From Zhongshania aliphaticivorans (GTDB taxonomy: Bacteria; Pseudomonadota; Gammaproteobacteria; Pseudomonadales; Spongiibacteraceae), in assembly GCF_001586255.1 (NCBI RefSeq), contig NZ_CP014544.1:1767501-1831500 (forward strand): a stretch of DNA of 64,000 nucleotides. The letters run 5' to 3'. A program made the position numbers and the translations under genes. Position 1 is the stretch's first letter; the number at the start of each line of letters is the position of its first letter. The notes beneath the pieces are model-generated. The model did not search any database, had not been told where the DNA came from, and was given only the letters and a program-made list of their open reading frames with translations. Below, piece by piece: positions 38,942-47,078 of this stretch.

Positions 38942-39502
38942 ATGAATATACCGAATGCCTTGACCCTGTTCCGAATTGTGCTAATTCCGGTCCTGGTGGT
39001 TTTATTTTATATGCCTATCGCGCATACCTATTTTTTAACCGCGGCGGTATTTGCGGTGGCGGCCATGACCGATTGGTTAGACGGTTACCTTGCCCGCAAA
39101 CTCGGACAGAGTACGGCGTTGGGCGCATTTCTCGACCCTGTTGCCGACAAGCTAATGGTGGCGGTGGCGCTGGCTTTGCTCATTGAACGCTACGACGCCT
39201 CGTGGTTTACCATACCCGCAATTATTATTATTGGCCGCGAAATAGTGATTTCCGCGCTGCGTGAGTGGATGGCCGAGCTGGGTAAACGCACCAGTGTGGC
39301 GGTATCGTATTTGGGCAAAATTAAGACAACGATGCAAATGGTCGCAATATTTGGCTTGCTTTTGGTTTCGCCTGAGCATCAAGGCTATTTGTATTACGCA
39401 AATATTGTGTGCTTATACACGGCGGCGCTGCTTACTTTATGGTCAATGTTGATTTATCTCCATGCGGCATGGCCAGATTTACGCGATACAGCAGGTGATT
39501 GA
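38942..39502 (+). CDS. pgsA: Phosphatidylglycerophosphate synthase
   Basis: 186 residues with about four membrane helices. The CDP-alcohol phosphotransferase motif DG-x2-AR-x8-G-x3-D-x3-D is seen as DWLDGYLARKLGQSTALGAF followed by LDPVADK. It joins CDP-diacylglycerol and glycerol-3-phosphate in the inner membrane, the committed step to phosphatidylglycerol. Last protein gene of gacA-uvrC-pgsA before the tRNAs. Confidence 0.97.
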   Translation: MNIPNALTLFRIVLIPVLVVLFYMPIAHTYFLTAAVFAVAAMTDWLDGYLARKLGQSTALGAFLDPVADKLMVAVALALLIERYDASWFTIPAIIIIGREIVISALREWMAELGKRTSVAVSYLGKIKTTMQMVAIFGLLLVSPEHQGYLYYANIVCLYTAALLTLWSMLIYLHAAWPDLRDTAGD

Positions 39503-39533
39503 GAAAAAAATCACGTTAAATCAGCAACTTTCC

Positions 39534-39561
39534 TTGACAGAATTTGGTGACTGACTAGAAT
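39534..39561 (+). promoter_or_regulatory. Promoter of the tRNA-Gly/tRNA-Cys unit
   Basis: A perfect TTGACA (39534-39539), a 16-bp spacer and TAGAAT (39556-39561), followed by the GC-rich discriminator AGGCGCC typical of stringently controlled stable-RNA promoters. Confidence 0.85.
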
Positions 39562-39636
39562 AGGCGCCTTCTTAAAGCACAGCTTAAAGGTGTTTTGGAA
39601 CTTGTGGGAACAAGCTAAACATCCAAGTGTAGTGAC

Positions 39637-39712
39637 GCGGGAATAGCTCAGTTGGTAGAGCGCAACCTTGCCAAGGTTGAGGTCGGGAGTTCGAGCCTCC
39701 TTTCCCGCTCCA
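39637..39712 (+). tRNA. tRNA-Gly (GCC)
   Basis: 76 nt with encoded CCA. Acceptor GCGGGAA pairs with TTCCCGC. D-arm, anticodon loop CTTGCCAAG with anticodon GCC, and T-arm with TTCGAGC are all present. Discriminator base is U. Confidence 0.98.
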
Positions 39713-39841
39713 ATTCATTATGCAGTTCAGCAATATTGACGCGGTGGTTGAGTGGTATTTTAACTCCAGCGCCAGTAGCGATTTAGAAAGGACCGGTATC
39801 GACCGGCGTACACAAGTAAAGTGTAGAAAAAAGCGATTTTA

Positions 39842-39915
39842 GGCGCGGTGGCAGAGTGGTCATGCAGCGGACTGCAACTCCGTGTACGCCGGTTCGATTC
39901 CGACCCGCGCCTCCA
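39842..39915 (+). tRNA. tRNA-Cys (GCA)
   Basis: 74 nt with encoded CCA. Acceptor GGCGCGG/CCGCGCC, anticodon loop CTGCAAC with GCA, T-loop TTCGATT and the U73 discriminator required by CysRS. The E. coli gly-cys-leu cluster has a Leu tRNA after Cys; none is visible here. Confidence 0.98.
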
Positions 39916-40103
39916 TTTACAAACGGTTCTCTCTTCAGTAATTTATATTCCACGTTATAGCTGTAAATCATTCTTTCAGCATTGTTTTATCCTGCGTTTT
40001 CTTATTTCTTGCTTTTTCGAATGCTCGGCGCTCTTTGCTATCATTTGCTGAATCGCTATGGCATCGTGCATCAAAAGACGGGTTGGCGCGGGTGAGTAAT
40101 GCT

Positions 40104-40877
40104 ATGAGTGAGAAAATTGTAAAAATAGCGGACGATTTCTGGAATATTCGTGGAGAGTTCAAAATTGGTGGCCTGTTAAATATTGGCACCCAAGCATCAT
40201 TGCTGCGCTGCGCGAGTGGCAAGTATGTGTTGCTAGACGCGTATACGCTAAATGCTTCCCTCAAAACAGAAGTTGATGCTTTGACTAATAACGGAGCCGA
40301 TATTGAAGCCATTATTAACTTGCATCCGTTTCACACCGTGCATGTTGCACAGATGCATGAGCAGTACCCAAAGGCTCGGCTGTACGGTACCCAGCGGCAC
40401 CACCAGAAATTTCCAAATTTGCCCTGGCAGCCAGAACTGACTGAGTCAGCTGAGTGTGCGGCATTGTTTGCTAATGACCTTGAATTCTCTGTTCCCGCTG
40501 GGGTCGATTTTATCTCTGATAATGAGCATCTGCATTTTTCGTCAGTGCTGGCGTACCATAAATCGTCTAAAGCGATCCATGTAGATGACACGCTAATGTA
40601 CCTACCGCTGCCGGGCTTATTGGGAAAATTGAAAAAGCCTGAAGTTAGTTTTCATATCACACTGGCAAAAACCTTAGAGAAGCGAGCAGGGGCGGCTCGC
40701 GATTTTCGCGAGTGGGCAACACGGTTGAGTGAGCGCTGGGCCGACGCAGAAAATCTCTGTGCGGCGCATTCTGCGCCCTTGCTCGCTGAGCCAAATTCCG
40801 CGATTGCCCACCGAATACGTCGAGCCTTACAAAAAACTGAAAAGACATTGCGGGCGCATGAGAAAAAGTACCCTTGA
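40104..40877 (+). CDS. Metallo-beta-lactamase-fold-like protein, degenerate metal site
   Basis: 257 residues from ATG 40104 (GTG 40092 is in frame). The N-terminal strands (DDFWNIRGEFKIGGLLNIGT, YVLLDAYTLNASLKTEV) and the histidine cluster INLHPFHTVHVAQMH at about 74-85 resemble the beginning of an MBL fold. The expected HxHxDH is replaced by H-x2-H-x2-H, and no clear distal His/Asp pair is seen. It looks like the DUF4336 type of MBL relative. A role cannot be assigned; catalysis is doubtful. Confidence 0.6.
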   Translation: MSEKIVKIADDFWNIRGEFKIGGLLNIGTQASLLRCASGKYVLLDAYTLNASLKTEVDALTNNGADIEAIINLHPFHTVHVAQMHEQYPKARLYGTQRHHQKFPNLPWQPELTESAECAALFANDLEFSVPAGVDFISDNEHLHFSSVLAYHKSSKAIHVDDTLMYLPLPGLLGKLKKPEVSFHITLAKTLEKRAGAARDFREWATRLSERWADAENLCAAHSAPLLAEPNSAIAHRIRRALQKTEKTLRAHEKKYP

Positions 40878-40926
40878 GCGGGTTTTGGCTTTTAAAGGGT
40901 GTGCTATTACGAACGAAGACGTCGTT

Positions 40927-41532
40927 TTAGTCCTGCTCCATTTGGGTAGTGATTTTTCGCTTTAGTAATATGCCCGTGTAAATGCCGCCAACGAGGATGC
41001 CACTGACAAAACCCCACCAGTGCGACTCAGTCGCGACCCTAATCCCAATTAAATTTGCGGTGAACTGCGGCTGTCCTTCAAATGCCAATTTAAGGCCAAG
41101 CAAGCACAAGATGAGGCAGGCGTAGCCTGGGGTTTTTCTCAGTGCAGTGATGCTATAGCTGGCGACTAGACCGTGGAGTACTGCCGAAAAGCCTACGTAA
41201 TAAAGAAGCTGCAACTCAAATACATACAGTAACAGTCCGGTTAAAAATGCAATAAACACGCTTAGGCCGCAGAGCGTTCGCGTAGAAAATTTGTCGCCGA
41301 TCAGGAGCAGTACGACGCTAAGCCCAATGCTATTGAGTAATATGTGGTTGCTATTGTTGTGAACAAAGTGACCGGTAATGAGTCGCCAAAATTCCCCATT
41401 TCCAATTTTTGCCCTATCCCAGGCCATGTCCCAGTAAAGGTGGCAGGCCTGCGTGGCGGTTAATAAAGCAAGGGCCGCGATAATTCGCAGAAAAGTGAAT
41501 TGGCCTACAGAGACTTTTTTAAATAACGCCAT
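40927..41532 (-). CDS. rrtA: Rhombosortase-like rhomboid serine protease
   Basis: 201 residues with six membrane helices. EFWRLITGHFVHNNSNHILL near 48-66 is the rhomboid His/Asn segment. Catalytic Ser116 lies in GFSAVLHG and the base His171 in ESHWWGFVSG. The short six-helix core and SxxLHG favour rhombosortase, which removes GlyGly-CTERM tails from exported proteins. Most members have GxSG; here Ala follows Ser. The only secreted protease in the window (56830) lacks a visible GlyGly-CTERM tail, so its clients are elsewhere. Confidence 0.8.
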   Translation of the reverse strand: MALFKKVSVGQFTFLRIIAALALLTATQACHLYWDMAWDRAKIGNGEFWRLITGHFVHNNSNHILLNSIGLSVVLLLIGDKFSTRTLCGLSVFIAFLTGLLLYVFELQLLYYVGFSAVLHGLVASYSITALRKTPGYACLILCLLGLKLAFEGQPQFTANLIGIRVATESHWWGFVSGILVGGIYTGILLKRKITTQMEQD

Positions 41533-41658
41533 TGTTCACCGCTGCTTATGATGTGCCGTCACGCTTGTTGGCGACGACGGTGTAATGTAGCGCGGCTAGA
41601 TATTCAAGTTAAGGGTTTAGGCGTTGAATGCTAGTTTTAGCGGAAGAAAATGCCGCCG

Positions 41659-41714
41659 CGCCATTACAAAAAAAGGCCCTAGTCTCGCGACTAGGGCCTT
41701 TTTTTGTAATGGCG
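41659..41714. terminator. Long perfect inverted repeat acting as tRNA-Ser terminator
   Basis: Arms 41659-41684 and 41689-41714 are perfect 26-bp inverted copies with a 4-nt loop TCGC. The core is GGCCCTAGTC/GACTAGGGCC flanked by seven A and seven T, a strong bidirectional terminator. The outer part includes the tRNA 3' end (CCA and discriminator, 41710-41713) and a mirror copy of it. Confidence 0.85.
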
Positions 41715-41799
41715 GTGAGGGAGGGATTCGAACCCTCGAACAGTTTAACCCGTTACACGCTTTCCAGGCGTGCTCCTTCAGCCACTCGGACACCTCACC
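41710..41799 (-). tRNA. tRNA-Ser (GGA)
   Basis: 90 nt class II tRNA. Acceptor GGTGAGG/CCTCACC, D-arm TCCGAGTGGCTGAAGGA, anticodon stem GCACGCC with loop holding GGA, a long variable arm, T-loop TTCGAAT, G73 and encoded CCA. Its 3' end is embedded in the following inverted repeat. Confidence 0.97.
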
Positions 41800-41805
41800 A
41801 AAATC
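41778..41805. repeat. 28-bp direct repeat, copy 1 (5' end of tRNA-Ser)
   Basis: Identical to 41906-41933. It covers the first 22 nt of tRNA-Ser plus six bases of upstream flank. Confidence 0.95.
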
Positions 41806-41868
41806 GTTTTTCGTGCGCCTTTTAGATGGTTTTACGAGCGTCAGGATCACACGCCTGCGTGCTCGTTA

Positions 41869-41927
41869 TCGCCCTAGGGGCGCTTTCTCCGGCAAAGCCT
41901 CCGAATCAGCCACTCGGACACCTCACC
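41869..41927 (-). pseudogene. tRNA-Ser-like relic in the tRNA-Ser leader
   Basis: On the minus strand it starts GGTGAGGTGTCCGAGTGGCT exactly like tRNA-Ser, then shows GGAG, a 5-bp anticodon-like stem GCTTT/AAAGC with a 7-nt loop, and a variable-arm-like GCCC-CTA-GGGC. No T-arm or 3' acceptor strand follows. Position 33 of the loop would be C instead of U. It sits between the predicted promoter and the true tRNA-Ser, so it should be in the precursor. Confidence 0.6.
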
Positions 41928-41933
41928 AAAATC
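41906..41933. repeat. 28-bp direct repeat, copy 2 (tRNA-like relic)
   Basis: Identical to 41778-41805, offset by 128 bp. It marks the 5' end of the relic and shows that flanking bases were copied too. Confidence 0.95.
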
Positions 41934-41973
41934 TTTACTTAAAACCGTTGTGGAGCTGGTTTTAAGGGCGGCT

Positions 41974-42002
41974 ACTCTAACGAAGTTTCAACTTAATGGC
42001 AA
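41974..42002 (-). promoter_or_regulatory. Predicted promoter of tRNA-Ser
   Basis: Minus-strand TTGCCA (41997-42002), a 17-bp spacer and TAGAGT (41974-41979). A 9-bp inverted repeat CTTAAAACC/GGTTTTAAG (41938-41966) lies just downstream in the leader. The rest of 41800-42206 holds only the relic and leader sequence; no gene is seen. Confidence 0.6.
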
Positions 42003-42206
42003 TTGCCAATGTGTTTTCATTTTCGTTAATGCTTCTTGGTGGTGCGCCAAGTTAAGGCTGCGTCATATAGGTGCAAATTACATGGGCGATTTACGTTAAC
42101 TGGTTGATTTAGTATATATTTATGTTCTGGAACATTTATTGCTGGAGTATGATGGGCAGTGATCTGCTGCATTGTAGATTGGAAGTTAAATACTCTAAGG
42201 GATCCT

Positions 42207-42569
42207 ATGGTGTATTCTCCGGAAATGGTGGCGCTCTTGCAGCAGTTGCGTTCTCGAATTTTCGCCGAGTTTGGGACGCGAATACGCTTGGCCGACCCGG
42301 CGTTGCTGACAACCGTGGGAGACTTGGGGAAAAAAAGCCGGGATCCTTTCACCCGTAAAACGGTGATAGAGATTATGAAGTTGGCGGGTATCTCGTATCA
42401 AATCGAACCGGCGCAGGCTGCTGCTTCGCCACGCGACGCGCAATCGGTGGAAATGACCTATCGAGGCGCAAAGATTGTAAGGGATAAGCCAAGTGGCACT
42501 GTGTCGGTGGACGCGGCGCTTGAGCGGCAGTCTCGGCAAATGTACCGCGGTCAGGTAGTGTACAAATAA
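42207..42569 (+). CDS. Conserved hypothetical protein
   Basis: 120 residues from ATG 42207 with AAGGGA upstream. The N-terminal helix (PEMVALLQQLRSRIFAEFG) is followed by basic residues and a C-terminal part with YRGAKIVRDKPSGT and RQSRQMYRGQVVYK. No signal peptide, membrane helix or catalytic motif. I do not recognise it. The following 250 bp (42570-42820) show no gene. Confidence 0.7.
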   Translation: MVYSPEMVALLQQLRSRIFAEFGTRIRLADPALLTTVGDLGKKSRDPFTRKTVIEIMKLAGISYQIEPAQAAASPRDAQSVEMTYRGAKIVRDKPSGTVSVDAALERQSRQMYRGQVVYK

Positions 42570-42820
42570 GCGGTTTTAAAGTGATCTACGTTTTCCTTTC
42601 TAAGCAGGCTGCGACACTAGCGTGCCAACTCGCCAGTCGCTTCTCCTTATTGCTGCAATGTTTATCTGGCTAGGCCGTCGCTGGTTTAAGTGATTTACCC
42701 GCTTGATCAATAAGTGGGTCGCTATTGTTTATATCTATAACCGCATTTAATGTTCAAGCCTATTAACTTGTCGGCTTACTGCTTATCATTGTGGTTTTAT
42801 AGAATGAATTCTGGCGACTT

Positions 42821-43471
42821 ATGACGATAAAGTGCTCAATCGTGCCGGTGACGGCGTATCAGCAGAACTGCTCTGTTATGGTTTGTGAAGAAACCGGCAA
42901 GGCGGCGATTTTTGATCCCGGTGGTGACATTGATAAAATCGAGGCGGCTATTGCGTCTCTCGGGGGTACCCTAGAGGTTATTTACTTGACCCACGGCCAT
43001 ATGGATCACTGCGCTGCGGCGGATGTCATGCGGAAAAAATACGGTGTTCAAATTATTGGCCCCCAAAAGGAAGATGCCTTCTGGATAGATAAGCTGCCCG
43101 AATGGTGCAAAATGACCGGGTTTCCTCATGCAGACCCTTTCACGCCCGACCGCTGGCTCGACGACGAAGACTCGGTCAGCTTTGGCAATCAGCAATTACA
43201 GGTTAAGTTTTGTCCCGGCCACACCCCCGGCCACGTTGTTTTTTTTCATGAGCAAGCTCGCCTAGCGATTGTTGGCGATGTGATATTCCAAGGCTCTATT
43301 GGTCGCACAGATTTCCCACGGGGTGATTACGACACCCTAATAGCGTCGATACAAACCAAGCTTTGGCCTTTAGGTGATGACGTGACCTTTATACCGGGCC
43401 ACGGGCCAACGTCGACGTTTGGCCATGAGCGGGAAACCAATCCCTTTGTCGCCGATGGTAAATTCGCTTAA
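42821..43471 (+). CDS. MBL-fold hydrolase, glyoxalase II-like (YcbL type)
   Basis: 216 residues. The dinuclear metal motif is YLTHGHMDHCAAADVM, with further ligands in CPGHTPGHVVFFH, VGDVIFQGSIGRTDFP and PGHGPTSTFGHE. It starts KCSIVPVTAYQQNCSVMVC as in YcbL, a type II glyoxalase lacking the C-terminal substrate domain. Probably hydrolyses a glutathione or other thioester; true substrate unknown. Confidence 0.93.
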   Translation: MTIKCSIVPVTAYQQNCSVMVCEETGKAAIFDPGGDIDKIEAAIASLGGTLEVIYLTHGHMDHCAAADVMRKKYGVQIIGPQKEDAFWIDKLPEWCKMTGFPHADPFTPDRWLDDEDSVSFGNQQLQVKFCPGHTPGHVVFFHEQARLAIVGDVIFQGSIGRTDFPRGDYDTLIASIQTKLWPLGDDVTFIPGHGPTSTFGHERETNPFVADGKFA

Positions 43472-43533
43472 GTTTTGGCGTTAGTAATTATCTTATTTGG
43501 CAGTGAAATGTAAATGAGTGCAGTGGTAAACAT

Positions 43534-44028
43534 ATGAGCGGTGAATTGACCCATTTTGATCCCCAAGGCAACGCCCAGATGGTCGACGTGACCGATAAGG
43601 CCGTTACCCAGCGGGAGGCCCGAGCAGCAGGGTCGGTGATTATGGCGCCGGCAACGCTCGCACTAATCGCGAGCGGCGGCCATAAAAAAGGCGATGTTTT
43701 GGCTGTAGCGAGAATTGCGGGTATTCAAGGTGCCAAGCGTTGCGCAGACCTCATTCCCCTGTGCCACCCACTTATGCTGTCGTCGGTAAAACTTGAATTT
43801 GCGTTAGACCACGAGCGCAGCGCGGTAGATATTTTAGCAATATGTAAATTGGCAGGGCAGACCGGGGTCGAGATGGAGGCTTTGACTGCGGTGTCTGTGG
43901 CCGCATTGACCATCTATGACATGTGCAAGGCCGTTGATAAGGCGATGCAGGTAACCGACATTCGCCTATTGGCAAAGTCGGGTGGTCGCTCGGGTGACTG
44001 GCGGTTTGATGGGGCGGCTAAACCATGA
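43534..44028 (+). CDS. moaC: Cyclic pyranopterin monophosphate synthase MoaC
   Basis: 164 residues. [33 protein letters not shown] and [20 protein letters not shown], then KAVDKAM with the catalytic Lys, are classic. It makes cPMP from the MoaA product in molybdenum cofactor synthesis. moaA and moaB are not adjacent. It overlaps moaD by four bases. Confidence 0.98.
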   Translation: MSGELTHFDPQGNAQMVDVTDKAVTQREARAAGSVIMAPATLALIASGGHKKGDVLAVARIAGIQGAKRCADLIPLCHPLMLSSVKLEFALDHERSAVDILAICKLAGQTGVEMEALTAVSVAALTIYDMCKAVDKAMQVTDIRLLAKSGGRSGDWRFDGAAKP

Positions 44029-44285
44029 TTACGGTATTGTTTTTCGCTAAATACCGCGAGTTGCTCGGTACTGCCAAAATTAGTTTGTCTGCGGCTGACA
44101 TCGATTTAACAGCATGTACCGTGGCGGCGCTAAAGGCATCTTTAGCTGAGCGTGGTGCGCTGTGGCGTGATGTCTTAGCGGCGGAGAACACCCTGTGCGC
44201 GGTCAATCAAGATCTCGCTGGAGACGATACCCCAATTAGTCTCGGTGACGAAGTCGCGTTCTACCCACCGGTCACAGGGGGTTAA
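44025..44285 (+). CDS. moaD: Molybdopterin synthase sulfur carrier MoaD
   Basis: 86 residues with a ubiquitin-like fold ([18 protein letters not shown]) and the obligatory C-terminal Gly-Gly (FYPPVTGG), which becomes a thiocarboxylate. It is located between moaC and moaE. Confidence 0.97.
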   Translation: MITVLFFAKYRELLGTAKISLSAADIDLTACTVAALKASLAERGALWRDVLAAENTLCAVNQDLAGDDTPISLGDEVAFYPPVTGG

Positions 44286-44286
44286 T

Positions 44287-44748
44287 GTGAGCGTAATCGT
44301 TAGTGTTGGCGAAGCTGATTTTGATGTGGGTGCAGAGTGCAGAGCCCTAGCCTCACACTCGCGCCAGAGCGGGGCGATTGTGCAGTTCGTCGGGCTGATG
44401 CGAGACAGTAATCAGGGCGATGATGTGCTGACCATGGAATTAGAACATTACCCTGGCATGACCGAGCGATGCATTACTGAAATAGTCAATCGTGCGCAGC
44501 AGCGCTGGCCCTTGTTTGCTGTTACCGTCATCCATCGGGTTGGTGTACTTCAGCCCCAGGATCAAATCGTTTTTGTTGGGGTGAGCGCAGCGCATCGTCT
44601 GGATGCCTTTCAAAGCTGTGAATTTATTATGGACTATTTAAAGACCGAGGCGCCCTTTTGGAAAAAGGAGTGTACTCTCAATGGTGAGCAGCGTTGGGTA
44701 GACGCGCGTCAAACCGACCAGCAGGCACGTAAGCGTTGGCAGGACTAG
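44287..44748 (+). CDS. moaE: Molybdopterin synthase catalytic subunit MoaE
   Basis: 153 residues from GTG 44287 with AGGGGG upstream, two bases after moaD. GAIVQFVGLMRDSNQGDDV, LEHYPGMTE, HRVGVLQPQDQIVFVGVS and APFWKKE are the family motifs; the KKE lysine is catalytic. It inserts sulfur from MoaD into cPMP. Confidence 0.97.
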   Translation: MSVIVSVGEADFDVGAECRALASHSRQSGAIVQFVGLMRDSNQGDDVLTMELEHYPGMTERCITEIVNRAQQRWPLFAVTVIHRVGVLQPQDQIVFVGVSAAHRLDAFQSCEFIMDYLKTEAPFWKKECTLNGEQRWVDARQTDQQARKRWQD

Positions 44749-44878
44749 CGCGGTTTTCCTAAGCTTTGTCGTCCACTTGGCGTAGCTAGGCCGATGAACA
44801 AAGCGCATGGCGCTGTGTATAATGCAGCGCACAAATAAAGTGGCGAAAAGCCATATATGAAAAATGACAGGAAACCTT

Positions 44879-45355
44879 ATGAGTCTCGATCCGCGTGAAT
44901 TTCGAAATGCCCTTGGCCAATACCCGACCGGCGTATGTGTAATAACGGCTAACCCTGAAGGCTATAAGCCATTTGGTATGACTGTTAATTCCTTTGCATC
45001 GGTGTCCTTGGACCCGGCTCTGATACTGTGGAGTCTGCGCAATGACTCAGAGTGTCTCGATGCTTTTAATAAATCCAAGATGTTCACGGTAAATTTTTTG
45101 GCCAGTGACCAAGTGGCGCTTTCCAATGCGTATTCTAAAAAGAATGATCACGACCTTGTTCCCGAGCAGTTTCGCATTGGTAAAAGTGGTGCGCCGGTTT
45201 TGCGTAATTGTTTAACAAGCTTTGAGTGTGAGACGTGGGCGCGCTACGATGGCGGCGATCATATCATTGTGGTCGGAAAAGTCATTGAGATGGAAACCAA
45301 ACCCGGTGCCAAGCCTTTGGTGTTTCACGCGGGCAAATACAGTGAATTGCGCTAA
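44879..45355 (+). CDS. Flavin reductase-like FMN-binding protein
   Basis: 158 residues from ATG 44879 with AGGAAACC upstream; an ATG 15 bases earlier overlaps that site. Split-barrel flavin-binding domain: FRNALGQYPTGVCVITA, MTVNSFASVSLDPALILWSL, FTVNFLA and GGDHIIVVGKVI. Related to HpaC-type NAD(P)H:flavin reductases that feed monooxygenases. No oxygenase partner is adjacent. Confidence 0.92.
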   Translation: MSLDPREFRNALGQYPTGVCVITANPEGYKPFGMTVNSFASVSLDPALILWSLRNDSECLDAFNKSKMFTVNFLASDQVALSNAYSKKNDHDLVPEQFRIGKSGAPVLRNCLTSFECETWARYDGGDHIIVVGKVIEMETKPGAKPLVFHAGKYSELR

Positions 45356-45378
45356 GTAACGAGGAGTGTGGCGGCTTG

Positions 45379-45960
45379 ATGAATTTTTGCAGTAATTGTG
45401 GGGCTAAGCTAATACAGCAAATACCCGCAGACGATAATCGTCTCCGCCACGTTTGTCCCGAGTGCGACGTAATACACTATGTGAACCCCAAAGTTGTTGT
45501 GGGTTGTTTACCCATTGCCGGCGACCAAGTACTGCTTTGTCGTCGCGCTATTGCGCCGAGAATTGGCTCGTGGACAATTCCTGCTGGCTTCATGGAAAAT
45601 GGCGAAACCATGCTCGACGGAGCGCTTCGCGAAACCCTTGAAGAAGCCGCCGCCAAAGTAAAAGATGAAGTTCTCTACCGTTTATTTGATATTCCCCACA
45701 TCAACCAAGTGTATGTGTTTTATCGAGGTAATTTAGACGGCGATTTCGGTGTTGGGCCAGAGAGTCTTGAATCTAAATTATTCAGCGAAGCAGATATACC
45801 GTGGTCAGAACTTGCGTTTCCGATTGTCACCGATGTGCTGACGGAATATTTTGAAGACCGCAAAACCGGTCAATACCCGATCAGAGTGAGTACCCCAAGT
45901 CCGTTGTGGGCTAAACAGGTAGGCTGGAAGCCGAATACAAAGAAAACCGTCGACGAATAA
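45379..45960 (+). CDS. Nudix hydrolase with N-terminal zinc ribbon
   Basis: 193 residues from ATG 45379 (GAGGAG upstream; a TTG precedes it). Two CxxC pairs near residues 4-29 form a zinc ribbon, as in NudC-like proteins. The Nudix box is GFMENGETMLDGALRETLEE with a nonstandard AA after EE. It probably hydrolyses a nucleoside diphosphate derivative such as NADH or ADP-ribose; the short length (NudC is about 260) argues for a distinct subfamily. Confidence 0.9.
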   Translation: MNFCSNCGAKLIQQIPADDNRLRHVCPECDVIHYVNPKVVVGCLPIAGDQVLLCRRAIAPRIGSWTIPAGFMENGETMLDGALRETLEEAAAKVKDEVLYRLFDIPHINQVYVFYRGNLDGDFGVGPESLESKLFSEADIPWSELAFPIVTDVLTEYFEDRKTGQYPIRVSTPSPLWAKQVGWKPNTKKTVDE

Positions 45961-46091
45961 AATAATATACATTTGCTGTTTGGGCTAAAGTATAAATCTG
46001 GCTATGGTTAAGATAATACCGCTGCTGTATTTTTGCTGCTTATACTGCACTAAAACAGTACGCTCGTTTCTACCTGTTCGAGGACTGCACT

Positions 46092-47009
46092 ATGGATTAT
46101 GCATTTCACACCGTTGATGTATTTACCCCCACGCCGTTCAGCGGCGCCCAAATTACCGTATTTCCGCAAGCCGAAGGGTTGAGCGCAAGGCAAATGCAGG
46201 TAATTGCTAGGGAAATCAACCATCCTGAAACCGTGTTTGTGTTACCCGGCAAAAGCACAGTAAGTGCGGAATTAAAGGTGTTCTCTCCCTTAAGTGAAAG
46301 GGCGGTAGGTAGCCATAGTGTTGTTGCGGCGGCGCGCGCCTTGGTGCACAGCAAGACCTTAGCAACGAGCAAAGAAAATTCGACGATTCAATTCTCCCAA
46401 GGCAATAAAGTATTTGATGTGGTGTTGGCTCAGCATGAAGGGCGCTTAATAACCCAGCTGTCGATGTCGGTGAGTGCCCAAGTTGACCGCTATGTGCCAG
46501 ACACCAAGGAGCTGCAAGCAGCGCTGGGCTTGGGTGCTCACGACATTGAAACCCTAAAAGCGAAAACCTTGTTTGTGAGTTGCGATTCCTCTTATTTAAT
46601 TGTCCCGCTGCGCTCGCTCGACGCAGTTTACCGGGCGCGATTTAATTTAGAAGCGTGGTCGCGCAGCAGTGCGGGATCGGCGCCCGTAAACGAAGTGCTG
46701 GTATATTGCAGCGAAACGGAATCGCTGCAGACAGACTTTCATCTGCGTATACTGGGCGCCCATATCGCGCAAGACGAAAGTCCGCCGGTGGGCGCTGCTA
46801 TTCCCGCCTTTGTGGCGAGCTTATGTGAAACCCGAGGCTTGGCCGATGGCACTCATGCCTTCTGGCTTGAGCGTGGCCGCAAAGCCCAACGCCAGAGTGT
46901 GTTAAAAGTAGAGTTTGTTAAAAAAGCGACGGCGGCAATGGTCGTAAGGGTTGGCGGCGATGCGGTACTGGTAGCCAGCGGCACTATGCGCGCCCCTGAA
47001 AATGAATAA
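46092..47009 (+). CDS. PhzF-family isomerase/epimerase
   Basis: 305 residues. FHTVDVFTPTPFSGAQITVF and the NHPETVFVLP segment, with catalytic-Glu position intact, plus the second-half repeat GAHIAQDESPPVGAAIPAF, define the two-domain PhzF/diaminopimelate-epimerase-like fold. No phenazine genes are nearby, so a general role is more likely. A 131-bp gap precedes it. Confidence 0.9.
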   Translation: MDYAFHTVDVFTPTPFSGAQITVFPQAEGLSARQMQVIAREINHPETVFVLPGKSTVSAELKVFSPLSERAVGSHSVVAAARALVHSKTLATSKENSTIQFSQGNKVFDVVLAQHEGRLITQLSMSVSAQVDRYVPDTKELQAALGLGAHDIETLKAKTLFVSCDSSYLIVPLRSLDAVYRARFNLEAWSRSSAGSAPVNEVLVYCSETESLQTDFHLRILGAHIAQDESPPVGAAIPAFVASLCETRGLADGTHAFWLERGRKAQRQSVLKVEFVKKATAAMVVRVGGDAVLVASGTMRAPENE

Positions 47010-47078
47010 TAAGCCACGTTCATCAGATTATTGTAATTTGCGGCGTGGCGTTGTCGACTAGTTCGGGACCACGTTTAC

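Noticed and set aside
41778-41933. tRNA-Ser direct repeat as a phage or island attachment site pair
   Set aside because: Only 100 bp separates the copies and there is no integrase; attachment sites usually duplicate the 3' end, while here it is the 5' end.
41624-41965. Open frames through the tRNA-Ser region
   Set aside because: They run through the tRNA, the terminator and the relic; translation would be meaningless.
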